The position numbers and the translations under genes were made by a program. The notes beneath the pieces were generated by a model. That model did not search any database. It was not told the origin of the DNA and saw nothing but the letters and a program-made list of their open reading frames with translations. A stretch of DNA of 40,887 nucleotides from Chitinophagales bacterium (GTDB taxonomy: Bacteria > Bacteroidota > Bacteroidia > Chitinophagales > Saprospiraceae): positions 1 to 40,887 of the forward strand of contig JAKSDI010000091.1 in NCBI GenBank assembly GCA_022360175.1, read 5' to 3'. Every line of letters starts with the position of its first letter. The stretch's first letter is position 1. Below are positions 27,459 through 35,308 of this stretch, one piece after another.

Positions 27459-30269
27459 ATGAAAAGAGGATGTCTTATTATAGGGTTTGTGCTAAGTGCT
27501 TTCGCCGGAATTACACAAGTTATTCACTTTAAAGCTTTAGGTTATGACAATCTACCTATTACAGGGCTTGGAAATTGGCATGTGCTGGTATCGGATTTGA
27601 ATGGAGATAGCTTCGATGATTTATATATCACTCGTGAAGCTCAAAAAGACATTATGTTTTATGGAAGTGCTAATGGTATTTTTGAAGAACAAAACATATC
27701 AAATAAACCCTGGAACACTCCATTAGGAAGCCTGGATATTGTTTCAGCAGACTTGAATGGTGATGGTTTAAACGAAATGATTATTTCAAAAACACCCTAT
27801 AATGGAAGTTCAAATGATTTGATACCATCAAAAGATGTTATCCTGAAAAATATGGGTAATGGAAATTATACAGATGTATCAAATAATCTTCCTGCTGAAT
27901 TATCAGCTATTGGGTTTTGTATTTTCCCTGATATAGATGCCACTAATTATACTACAGGAGTTGCTACAGGACTTTTAAATGCTGATAGCATCCCTGATAT
28001 TATAATGGTAAATGGTGGAATATCCTATCTTCCTAGATTGGAATTGTTCAATAACTCCCCCATTGTGTGTAAAGAAAAGCTTAAAAATGATATTTACTTT
28101 TCAAGTGGTATAGATATTAATGCTGATGGTATTGATGATTATACGAATGCTCCCAGCAATATTTCTTTAAATAAATACCAGGATTTATCAACGGACGTTG
28201 CCATTGCAGATTTTAATGGGGATGGATTAGAAGATATTTTTGTAGCTAATTTTTATGACAAAACGATACTAGATATTGCTCAGCTAAACGACTCATCGGG
28301 CTTTTCAAAACTATATATCAATGATCAATTAAATCCAGGGGACTTCACATGGAAGTTTGGTGAGGATCTAGGTTTTCCTCTTGAAAAATATCCTGCAACT
28401 TCTATTGATGCAGCCGATTTCGATCGTGATGGAGACATTGATATAATAGTTGGGATTGAAAGAAGAGGAGACACTTTATTTAATGTGGAATTCTCAACTG
28501 CAATGATAAGCAGAATTTTCCAAAACGATGCTGACGGGAACTTTACAGACAGAACGGCCTTCCAATTTCCGCCATTCAAAGACGAGTACTTATCATGTTA
28601 TGATATACAGTTTGTTGATTTTAATAATGATGGCTGGCTGGATGTTTATGGTGCAGGAATTACTAGTTTTTTATTCATCCAGGATGATACAATTAATCAT
28701 ACTTTTATAGATAAAACCTACTTGTTACCTACTAGTCAGGCTCATCCTGAAAATAATATTACACATACTTATCATACATATGGAGCGGGGTTTTCAGACT
28801 TTGACAATAATGGAACAACAGATATCATTTTAGCAAACACTTATGAGCAGCTCCACTTATTATTTCAAACTGAAAATGGACAATTTATAGATACAACGAC
28901 AACCAATTTACCTCCAGATGGACAGAACACGGAATATGCAGCTATTGCTGATTTTACCGGAGATGGTTTGCCAGATATTATAAAAGTAAATAATGATATT
29001 AAAGTAAATACACACTCTTTTTATATTCAAACTGCTTCAATAAATGATCACCTCTATTTTTCTAGTAAAGGCTATCAAATCCCTTTAGACGCTACCTTTA
29101 TAAGGAATTATGGAGTAGATTATCACGACATTGATAATGATAATGACTTCGATATTTTAATATCGGGAGAATCAGGCATTAAACTCTATGAAAATGATGG
29201 TTCTGGAAATTTCACTGAAAACAATACCTGGTTAGCTGGTATTAGTGGGACAAATTATTCAACAAGGGTAAAATTTGTTGACATAAACGGGGATGGAGAT
29301 AAAGATATTTTTGTACCAAGGGCGCAAAATTTAACCATCGGACAAAGCAATAAGATTTTAATTTGGAGTGGTAATGCTTATATCGATGTATCAACATCTT
29401 TATTGCCTGCGAATGCAAACCCAAGCCTTGATGTTGATTTCGCTGATTTGAATGGCGATAATTGGATGGACTTTGTAGTTGCTAACCACAGTGGAGGGAG
29501 TAACTTGTACCTGTCAAATGAAAGTGGCTTGTATACTATTTCAAATGCTTTTACGGCTTTATCAAGTTCAACAACTTTAAAGTTCGCACAATTAGATGAT
29601 GACAATCTAATAGATGTTATTCAGGTGAATGAAAATGTAGCAGAAAATGCAGTGATCTATAAAAATAATGGCAGTACACCTTTCTACACTAACGCTACAA
29701 TTGTAAATAACTCTGAAGAAGCATCTTATGATGTTGTCTCTCATGATTTCAACGACGATGGATTCAACGATTTATTAATCGCTGGTTTTTCCGAATCAAA
29801 TCGCATTTTTATAAATGATGGTAATATGGCTTTCCTTGACTCGACCTCATTTTACCTTCCTGATACAAGCTTAGGTATAGGTAGTTTCACTAAAGCAATC
29901 AAATTGTCAGATGTAAACCAAGATGGAATAATCGATATTTATTTGGCCCGTGATAATCAGGATTTACTATTATATGGGCAGGCAAGTATAGTCACCACAA
30001 AAGAATTCAATAGTGCATTTGATGAATCCATCACTGTTTTTCCGAACCCCTCACAGGACTATGTTACAATCGACTTTAAGAATGTGGATAGCAATCAAAT
30101 TTATGAGTTATATATATTGTCTGAAGATGGAAGAGTAGTTGAAAAGAAAACAGCAACAATAGCTGATAATGTTATCGATCTAAGCAACTTACCAGAGGGG
30201 CTTTACTTTATAATTGTACGACAGGAAAATAAGTATTCTTTAGTATCAAAGTTTATAAAAACAAATTAA
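27459..30269 (+). CDS. T9SS-secreted FG-GAP/VCBS repeat protein
   Basis: 936 residues: signal peptide (MKRGCLIIGFVLSAFAGITQ-like), then about a dozen FG-GAP/VCBS repeats marked by calcium-loop motifs of the form D-x-N/D-x-D-G-x-x-D (for example DLNGDSFDD, DFNGDGLED, DFDRDGDID, DFNNDGWLD, DINGDGDKD, DFNDDGFND, DVNQDGIID) spread from about residue 47 to 830. These should build one or two beta-propellers. The C-terminal 80 residues are a T9SS type A sorting domain (VFPNPSQDYVTIDF, LSEDGRVV, LPEGLYFIIVRQ). It is probably a calcium-stabilised surface protein for adhesion or ligand binding; there is no catalytic domain. Coding sequence is more AT-rich than in the copper island, in line with the cassette to its right. 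Confidence 0.88.
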   Translation: MKRGCLIIGFVLSAFAGITQVIHFKALGYDNLPITGLGNWHVLVSDLNGDSFDDLYITREAQKDIMFYGSANGIFEEQNISNKPWNTPLGSLDIVSADLNGDGLNEMIISKTPYNGSSNDLIPSKDVILKNMGNGNYTDVSNNLPAELSAIGFCIFPDIDATNYTTGVATGLLNADSIPDIIMVNGGISYLPRLELFNNSPIVCKEKLKNDIYFSSGIDINADGIDDYTNAPSNISLNKYQDLSTDVAIADFNGDGLEDIFVANFYDKTILDIAQLNDSSGFSKLYINDQLNPGDFTWKFGEDLGFPLEKYPATSIDAADFDRDGDIDIIVGIERRGDTLFNVEFSTAMISRIFQNDADGNFTDRTAFQFPPFKDEYLSCYDIQFVDFNNDGWLDVYGAGITSFLFIQDDTINHTFIDKTYLLPTSQAHPENNITHTYHTYGAGFSDFDNNGTTDIILANTYEQLHLLFQTENGQFIDTTTTNLPPDGQNTEYAAIADFTGDGLPDIIKVNNDIKVNTHSFYIQTASINDHLYFSSKGYQIPLDATFIRNYGVDYHDIDNDNDFDILISGESGIKLYENDGSGNFTENNTWLAGISGTNYSTRVKFVDINGDGDKDIFVPRAQNLTIGQSNKILIWSGNAYIDVSTSLLPANANPSLDVDFADLNGDNWMDFVVANHSGGSNLYLSNESGLYTISNAFTALSSSTTLKFAQLDDDNLIDVIQVNENVAENAVIYKNNGSTPFYTNATIVNNSEEASYDVVSHDFNDDGFNDLLIAGFSESNRIFINDGNMAFLDSTSFYLPDTSLGIGSFTKAIKLSDVNQDGIIDIYLARDNQDLLLYGQASIVTTKEFNSAFDESITVFPNPSQDYVTIDFKNVDSNQIYELYILSEDGRVVEKKTATIADNVIDLSNLPEGLYFIIVRQENKYSLVSKFIKTN

Positions 30270-30306
30270 CTGGCTAATCAAAAATAGCATATACATCTCA
30301 ACAGTC

Positions 30307-30681
30307 TTAATCAATATCAATTATTGTTCCTTTGTTATTTCCTAACTCTATCCCCCAATTGGTAATTGCTTCGATTACCGGGATTAAACTTTCCCCAAAA
30401 TCCGTTAAATGGTACTGAACTCGGAATGGAGCTTTTTTTCCAAAACTACGGCGTTCAATTAAATCATCTTTCTGTAATGATTTTAACTGAATACTTAACA
30501 TTTTTTCAGTTATATCGGGAATTAATCTTTTTAGTTCAGAAAACCGTAAAGAACCATTTCTCAAATACCATAAAACCACGCATTTCCATTTTCCACCGAT
30601 ATAACTCATTGTAATATCAGTTCCGCAGTGATAAATATGCTCATTTATCTTATATGCCTTGTGCTTTCCCTCTACTATCAT
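30307..30681 (-). CDS. HxlR family winged-helix transcriptional regulator
   Basis: 124 residues. The family core is clear: GGKWKCVVLWYLRNGSLRFSELKRLIP followed by ITEKMLSIQLKSLQKDDLIERRSF and a beta-wing ending in YHLTDFGESLIPVIEAITNWG. HxlR regulators are small dimeric DNA binders that often sense reactive aldehydes, disulfide or oxidative stress and control a divergently transcribed neighbour. Cys19 (HCGTD) and Cys34 (KWKCVV) could be redox-active, as in some members. It is divergent from the small-gene cassette starting at 30774, and a 16-bp palindrome lies between them, a likely operator. Confidence 0.93.
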   Translation of the reverse strand: MIVEGKHKAYKINEHIYHCGTDITMSYIGGKWKCVVLWYLRNGSLRFSELKRLIPDITEKMLSIQLKSLQKDDLIERRSFGKKAPFRVQYHLTDFGESLIPVIEAITNWGIELGNNKGTIIDID

Positions 30682-30700
30682 TTAAACGATTTCTTGTTAC

Positions 30701-30716
30701 CTGTCAACTTTGACAG
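30701..30716. promoter_or_regulatory. Palindromic operator candidate between HxlR and the divergent cassette
   Basis: CTGTCAA (30701-30707), CT, TTGACAG (30710-30716): a perfect 7-bp inverted repeat with a 2-bp spacer. It lies just upstream of the predicted -33 element of the rightward promoter and in the leader of the leftward HxlR gene, whose own TATATTTG -7-like box is at 30735-30728. Binding by the adjacent HxlR protein is inferred from position. Confidence 0.5.
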
Positions 30717-30719
30717 TTC

Positions 30720-30750
30720 TTGCAATACAAATATAATCAAAATACATTTG
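30720..30750 (+). promoter_or_regulatory. Bacteroidota-type promoter for the small-gene cassette
   Basis: TTG at 30720-30722, 20 bp, then TACATTTG at 30743-30750, a full match to TAnnTTTG. The predicted transcript would start about 6 bases later and leave a short leader before the TTG start at 30774. Confidence 0.5.
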
Positions 30751-30773
30751 TACTGTAAAAAGTATAGTATATT

Positions 30774-31004
30774 TTGAATCCTCTAACTATTGATATTGTT
30801 GGTTACTCCGCCTTGCTTATAAATTTATATTCTATGGCAACTAAAGGAGAGTATAAATTAAGGCTAATTTCTGCTCTTGCAAATTTCATCTACATCATAT
30901 ATGGAATACTCATTAATGCAGCTCCAATAATCATTGGTTGCTCCATCGCTGTAGCACTGCATGTTTATCGATTAAATAGATTAAAAAGGACGCAATATGA
31001 TTAA
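30774..31004 (+). CDS. Small YgjV-like inner-membrane protein
   Basis: 76 residues with two to three hydrophobic helices (IVGYSALLINLYSMA, LISALANFIYIIYGILINAAPIIIGCSIAVALHVYRL). The pattern G-Y-x-A, K-L-R-L-I-S and YGI-L-x-x-A-x-P matches small YgjV-type membrane proteins, some of which are mislabelled as uroporphyrinogen decarboxylase in databases. The only practical start is TTG at 30774, because an in-frame stop lies three codons upstream and the first internal Met would remove a helix. The gene overlaps the next one by 8 bases, which suggests co-translation. Function unknown; transport of a small solute is a guess. Confidence 0.65.
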   Translation: MNPLTIDIVGYSALLINLYSMATKGEYKLRLISALANFIYIIYGILINAAPIIIGCSIAVALHVYRLNRLKRTQYD

Positions 31005-31512
31005 AATAGATGATGCTAACGAAGCAGACACAGAGGTTTTAGCACTTTTGGGAACAATAACATATACTGAATCTCACGGTCATTTTATTGATAATAAAAA
31101 AGACTTAATGAAATACAATGAGGCTGCTTTTTCAGTTTCGAAAACGAGACAGGATATAAACGACCCTAACAATATTTTCTATATTATTTATGTAGATGAT
31201 TTACCTGTTGGTTATGCAAAGCTTGTGCTCAATGCAATTAATGAAAATGTAGTTTTGCAAAATAACTGCCAGTTAGAAAGAATCTATATACTAAATGATT
31301 TTATCCCATTGAAAATTGGACAGCAATTTTTAACTTTTCTTGAAGAGAAAGCTAAAGCATTACGAGTGGATACGATGTGGCTTTCCGTTTACTCAAAAAA
31401 CGTCAGAGCCATTAGGTTCTATGAAAAAAATGCTTTCAAAAAAGTTGGAACCTCCATTTTTTTAGTCAATGGAAAAGAATATGAAAATATAGTTTTTTCA
31501 AAAACTATATAA
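30997..31512 (+). CDS. GNAT family N-acetyltransferase
   Basis: 171 residues with the GNAT fold: YIIYVDDLPVGYAKL (beta 4), QLERIYILNDFIPLKIGQQFLTFLEEKAKA (acetyl-CoA-binding motif A region, with IPLKIG in place of the usual Q/RxxGxG), and MWLSVYSKNVRAIRFYEKNAFKKVGTS (motif B). The sequence resembles the PaiA-like subgroup that acetylates polyamines and other small amines, but the substrate cannot be fixed from sequence. Its start codon lies inside the end of the YgjV-like gene, so both are probably expressed under the HxlR-linked promoter. Confidence 0.9.
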   Translation: MIKIDDANEADTEVLALLGTITYTESHGHFIDNKKDLMKYNEAAFSVSKTRQDINDPNNIFYIIYVDDLPVGYAKLVLNAINENVVLQNNCQLERIYILNDFIPLKIGQQFLTFLEEKAKALRVDTMWLSVYSKNVRAIRFYEKNAFKKVGTSIFLVNGKEYENIVFSKTI

Positions 31513-31562
31513 GAGCCTAAACCAGTTCATACAATAACATTCAACATTCAATAAAAAAGAAA

Positions 31563-32123
31563 TTGCAAAAAAGAAAACTGACATCTAGAGATGAGCTCAC
31601 CAATCTTATTAAAGGTAAGGGAATTGAAACATGGGAAGAAACAATTGAGTTTGTTGAATCTTTACCTTATGGGCGAAACTCAAACCGAACAGATTTTAAA
31701 TTGGTAATTACGGAGCAAAAAGGTAGCTGTAGCTCGAAACACGCAATGCTTAAAAAAGTGGCAGATTTGAATAAAATCCCAAACATAAAACTCATTCTTG
31801 GAATGTATCGAATGAGCGAAAAAAACACACCAAAAATTGGAAATGTGCTGACCGAAAATTCAATTGAATTTATCCCTGAAGCACACTGCTATTTAAAAGT
31901 TGATGGAAAAAGAATCGATATAACAACAGCTGAAAGTAGCTTTAGTCAACTAGAAGAAGATATCATCCAGGAACTCGAAATTCATCCAGAGCAAGTTTCA
32001 AAATATAAAGTTGAATATCACAAAAAGTTTATAAAAAGGTGGTTAAAAGACACCAACTCTAAATTTGAATTTGAACAAATCTGGAGAATTAGGGAAAAAT
32101 GTATCCAAAATTTAACAGAATGA
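31563..32123 (+). CDS. Protein with transglutaminase-like Cys-His-Asp residues, function unknown
   Basis: 186 residues. Three conserved-looking spots occur in the order expected of a papain/transglutaminase fold: Cys in EQKGSCSSKHAML (about residue 56), His in EAHCYLKVDG (about 108) and Asp in KRIDITTAES (about 119). This suggests a small transglutaminase-like or cysteine-hydrolase fold, but no family was recognised with certainty. The start is taken as TTG at 31563; no ATG lies in frame back to the stop at 31518. The stop overlaps the next start as ATGA. No signal peptide, so probably cytoplasmic. Confidence 0.65.
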   Translation: MQKRKLTSRDELTNLIKGKGIETWEETIEFVESLPYGRNSNRTDFKLVITEQKGSCSSKHAMLKKVADLNKIPNIKLILGMYRMSEKNTPKIGNVLTENSIEFIPEAHCYLKVDGKRIDITTAESSFSQLEEDIIQELEIHPEQVSKYKVEYHKKFIKRWLKDTNSKFEFEQIWRIREKCIQNLTE

Positions 32124-32572
32124 AACTCGATACAGAAATCAGGGAGTATATAAATAAAAGTGTGCTGTGTTGGCTTGCAACTGCATCAATAGATAACATT
32201 CCTAATGTTTCGCCTAAGGAGATTTTTAACCATTATGGAGCAAACAAAATAATTGTTGCAAATATTGCTTCACCTCAGACGGTAAAAAATATCAGGCAAA
32301 ACAAAAATGTTTGTGTGAGTTTTATTGACATTCTGGTGCAGAAAGGATTTCAAGTGAAGGGAAAAGCAAGAATCATTGAAAAAAGTGATTCCCAATTTTC
32401 AGAAATGGAAAAAATATTGATCAAAATGACTGGTGGAGGTTTTCCTTTTGCAACAATAACGGAGATAACAGTAGAACAGGTTAAACCAATTATTGCACCT
32501 AAGTATATACTCTATCCAGAGACAACAGAAAAAGAACAAATCGAGAGTGCTAAAAAATTATATGGATTTTAA
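32120..32572 (+). CDS. Pyridoxamine 5'-phosphate oxidase-like FMN-binding split-barrel protein
   Basis: 150 residues from the ATG at 32120, which overlaps the previous stop by four bases; an ATG seven codons upstream is possible. The sequence follows the flavin split-barrel pattern: VLCWLATASIDNIPNVSPKEIF, IIVANIASPQTVKNIRQNKNVCVSFIDI, and FQVKGKARIIE. Such proteins bind FMN or F420 as dimers and reduce small molecules; true pyridoxine synthesis (PdxH) is unlikely because the C-terminal PNPOx part is missing. It is the last gene of the small-gene cassette. Confidence 0.85.
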   Translation: MKLDTEIREYINKSVLCWLATASIDNIPNVSPKEIFNHYGANKIIVANIASPQTVKNIRQNKNVCVSFIDILVQKGFQVKGKARIIEKSDSQFSEMEKILIKMTGGGFPFATITEITVEQVKPIIAPKYILYPETTEKEQIESAKKLYGF

Positions 32573-32608
32573 AGGGAACATAAAGTCTGCGCACCCTCTT
32601 TTGAGTAC

Positions 32609-32660
32609 ATCACCCTTCGCCCAACGGAGCTGATAAGCATAGTTGGGACATCATCTCTCA
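32609..32660 (+). repeat. Remnant copy of the 38860 peptide gene
   Basis: These 52 bases match 38906-38957 at 40 of 52 positions without gaps. Read in the matching frame, both encode the same pattern: HPSPNGADKHSWDI here and HPLPDEANKRSWDI there. Here a TGA stands three codons upstream (32602-32604), there is no start codon, and the match ends three bases before the stop codon of the convergent hydrolase gene. It looks like a truncated copy, not an expressed gene. Confidence 0.7.
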
Positions 32661-32662
32661 CT

Positions 32663-33493
32663 TCATGCTACTTCCCCCAATAATTCCCTATACCTTGCTT
32701 CATCATGTAAAATGTCGTATAGGTATTCATGATACGCGGGAAAGCTGGGTAGGTTATTATGTCCTCCACCCTCAATAGGGATAAGATCCAGATGTTTAAC
32801 AAGGCTGGCTAACATTTCACTTTGACGGAAGGAAATCAATCGGTCTCTGGTACCATGAAGGATGAATATAGGACAATCTACCTTTTTGATAAAAAAGTCA
32901 GACCTGATTTTATAGCGCAAAAGCCATCTTAGGGGTAGCCAAAACCCATATCGTTTTACCTGATACAGAAAACTGTAGTAAGGAGAGTCCAGAATAAGCA
33001 TTTTGGGGCGATTCCAGGAAGCAACGCGAGTAGCAATGCCACTTCCCATAGATCGGCCATATATAATGATCTCTTCTTCAGTGTATCGCTTGCTGAGCCA
33101 TTTATAGACTGTTTGGGCATCATTGTACAGGGTTGTTTCTGTACGCTTACCAGAGCTTTTACCAAAGCCACGATAGTCTATCATGAAAAAATCATAACCT
33201 TTGCTTACAAAGTCCTTGGCAAACTTTCCCCATCCTTTTATACTACGAGAGTTTCCTTTGAGATAAAAGACAACTCCTTTACTATTAGGAACTTTGAAGT
33301 GAAGCCCATTGATGTAACCACCATCTTCCATGTCAAAATGAACCTCTTCAAATGGGAAAGGGTAGTGGTATTCAAAATGGGTAGGTAAAATTTCTGGCCG
33401 GAAGAAGAAGAAGTGTTGCAGAAAATAGAAAACAAGGCAGAGAGACACATAACTGCCGATAAAAAGGAGGATAATGTACTGCCATTCCTGCAT
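32663..33493 (-). CDS. Membrane-anchored alpha/beta hydrolase (S33/BEM46-like)
   Basis: 276 residues with an N-terminal membrane helix (about 6-30), then an alpha/beta-hydrolase domain. The nucleophile elbow is G-R-S148-M-G-S, the acid is Asp217 in HGTRDRLIS, and the base is His245 in GGGHNNLPS; MIDYRGFGKSSG precedes the elbow, as in BEM46/YqkD-like serine hydrolases. The triad is complete, so it is probably an active esterase, lipase or peptidase at the inner membrane. No substrate is evident from the neighbours. It is divergent from the metal permease gene and convergent with the small-gene cassette. Confidence 0.92.
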   Translation of the reverse strand: MQEWQYIILLFIGSYVSLCLVFYFLQHFFFFRPEILPTHFEYHYPFPFEEVHFDMEDGGYINGLHFKVPNSKGVVFYLKGNSRSIKGWGKFAKDFVSKGYDFFMIDYRGFGKSSGKRTETTLYNDAQTVYKWLSKRYTEEEIIIYGRSMGSGIATRVASWNRPKMLILDSPYYSFLYQVKRYGFWLPLRWLLRYKIRSDFFIKKVDCPIFILHGTRDRLISFRQSEMLASLVKHLDLIPIEGGGHNNLPSFPAYHEYLYDILHDEARYRELLGEVA

Positions 33494-33587
33494 ATAATCT
33501 CTGCTTTTTGTTTAAAATAGGTAATAACACCATTTTATCTTGGCACTCAATATAAATATTTTCCCATTTATCCGCTATTTATTTACA

Positions 33588-33607
33588 TTTTTAGATTGAA
33601 CTAAAAA
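33588..33607. promoter_or_regulatory. Inverted repeat, possible metal-regulator box
   Basis: TTTTTAG (33588-33594), six bases, CTAAAAA (33601-33607). The TTTAG..CTAAA outline recalls DtxR/MntR-type operators, and the site stands just upstream of the promoter of a metal-permease/MntR-like gene. It is AT-rich, so chance similarity is quite possible. Confidence 0.3.
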
Positions 33608-33611
33608 AATA

Positions 33612-33642
33612 TTTACAGTTTACTTAAAGTTGTGTATCTTTG
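33612..33642 (+). promoter_or_regulatory. Promoter of the metal permease-sensor gene
   Basis: TATCTTTG at 33635-33642 fully matches the Bacteroidota -7 element TAnnTTTG; TTTA at 33612-33615 is a near match to the -33 TTTG at the right distance. It leaves a leader of about 20 bases before the ATG at 33669. Confidence 0.45.
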
Positions 33643-33668
33643 TGCTAATCGCAGAAAAAATGACATAG

Positions 33669-35150
33669 ATGGCAGAAATATTAGATATTCTTCAGCAGGA
33701 GTGGGCATTTAGAGCATTGTTGGCATCAAGCCTGGTAGGTATCATGTGTGGATTGTTGGGATGTTTCATTGTCCTAAGGAATATGAGCTTGATAGGGGAT
33801 GCACTTTCACATGCGATTTTGCCTGGAGTAGTATTTGCATTTATGATTTTGGGATACAGTGCTTTGGGCTTTTTTGTAGGTTCAGTAATAGCTGGTTTGC
33901 TAACGGCTTTGATTATCACCTGGATTCAACAAAATGTAGGCACTAAAAATGATGCAGCAGTTGGGATTGTCTTTACTGCTATGTTTTCCATTGGTGTCAT
34001 GGGCATCTCATGGATAAGTCGAAATGAAGGGGTTCATCTTGATTTGAAAGATTTTTTATTTGGGAATGTATTGGGCGTATCCAATCAAGACTTAGTACTT
34101 ACTTCAGCTGTAGCGATATATGTACTGTTGAGTATTATTGTTTTTTATCGCTATCTTTTTGTAACCACCTTTCAACCGATCATTGCACAGACAATGGGAA
34201 TTTCCGTTAAAATAATCCACTACTTTTTGATGCTGTTACTCTCTTTTGCAGTAGTGGCATCTTTGCAAACAGTTGGTGTGATACTTGTAGTAGCGATGTT
34301 AATTACTCCTGCATCTACTGCCCTCTTACTTTCTGATCGACTGGAATGGGTTTTGATTATTTCCGCTTTGATTGGTTTAGGAGCTGCCGTTTTTGGTTTG
34401 GTAGGAGCAATCATTTTTGAGACAACACCGGGGCCTGCTATGGCGGTAGTCGCTACTTTGTTTTATGTACTAGCGGTCTTTTTTGCTCCTTCAAAAGGAG
34501 TCTTATTCCGTTATTTGCGGCAGCGTTCTATGCGCCAGCGTATACAATTGGAAGATTTGCTTAAGCAATCTTATCGACTTGCTCAGGAAGGGGGGCTCAA
34601 TATTCATCGATTAGAAAAAAAATTAGGGCTTTCTTCTTATCGGATAAAAAGGCATTTAAAGGAGGCACGTAGAAGAGGGTGGTTTGAGAATAAAGATTTT
34701 AGCCTCTCGGCAAAAGGAAAAGAACAGGCCAAGCGATTGGTGCGTGCACATCGATTGTGGGAAACCTATCAGGTCAACAAAATGGGGCTGTCAGCAGAAC
34801 AAATACATGAAGAAGCGGAGCATTACGAACACCATCTGACAGATGACCTTTTGGAAGAAGTAGATAAAGTTTTAGGTTTTCCTGCGTTTGACCCTCATGG
34901 CTCACCGATACCTGCACGGATGGCATTGCCTGATAGTCCATTGGCGCGGATGACGGTACAAAGCATGGGGGCGGTTTCGCCTAAGCAACTGAATGAACAT
35001 ATAACCGCTTTTTTGTGGGAGAAACAATTGTTGCCAGGCACCCAATTCAGGATACTTGAACGCACCTCTGACCATGTAATTATTGAAGTGAACGAACAGC
35101 ACATACAGTTGCTCATGAATCAGGCATTGCAAATCAATGTAGAAGTATAA
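33669..35150 (+). CDS. Manganese/iron/zinc ABC permease fused to an MntR/DtxR-like sensor
   Basis: 493 residues. Residues 10 to about 275 are an ABC-3 permease (MntB/ZnuB type): eight or nine helices, GCFIVLRNMSLIGDALSHAILPGVV, and ILVVAMLITPASTALLL. From about 290 follows a winged-helix domain (LEDLLKQSYRLAQ, LEKKLGLSSYRIKRHLKEARRRGW, LSAKGKEQAKRL), a DtxR/MntR dimerisation and metal-binding domain (360-415), and a FeoA-like SH3 domain to the end. Metal ligand positions are His361, Glu365, His380, Glu384, Glu387 and His388. Glu384 sits where MntR has Glu99 and DtxR has Cys102, pointing to manganese; MntR Asp8 appears as Asp296, but Glu11 as Lys299. No ATPase or binding-protein gene is adjacent. 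Similar fusions are known in Bacteroidota, but their sensor role is not settled. Confidence 0.9.
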   Translation: MAEILDILQQEWAFRALLASSLVGIMCGLLGCFIVLRNMSLIGDALSHAILPGVVFAFMILGYSALGFFVGSVIAGLLTALIITWIQQNVGTKNDAAVGIVFTAMFSIGVMGISWISRNEGVHLDLKDFLFGNVLGVSNQDLVLTSAVAIYVLLSIIVFYRYLFVTTFQPIIAQTMGISVKIIHYFLMLLLSFAVVASLQTVGVILVVAMLITPASTALLLSDRLEWVLIISALIGLGAAVFGLVGAIIFETTPGPAMAVVATLFYVLAVFFAPSKGVLFRYLRQRSMRQRIQLEDLLKQSYRLAQEGGLNIHRLEKKLGLSSYRIKRHLKEARRRGWFENKDFSLSAKGKEQAKRLVRAHRLWETYQVNKMGLSAEQIHEEAEHYEHHLTDDLLEEVDKVLGFPAFDPHGSPIPARMALPDSPLARMTVQSMGAVSPKQLNEHITAFLWEKQLLPGTQFRILERTSDHVIIEVNEQHIQLLMNQALQINVEV

Positions 35151-35308
35151 CTACTTGAATGACATATTACAATCCTTATCACCAATAAGTAGTAGTAGAT
35201 GGTTCTTTAAGGCAGTATTGCTTAAAAAGACCCTGTCATAAAATAGGGCAATTATTTGTGTACATCTACTTAATTCCTATATTGTTGTTTGTAAACTATG
35301 TCAACTAA

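Noticed and set aside
35151-35308. Peptide gene ahead of the C39 exporter (ATG near 35164, MTYYNPYHQ)
   Set aside because: Only nine codons, no leader features, no similarity to the downstream peptide.
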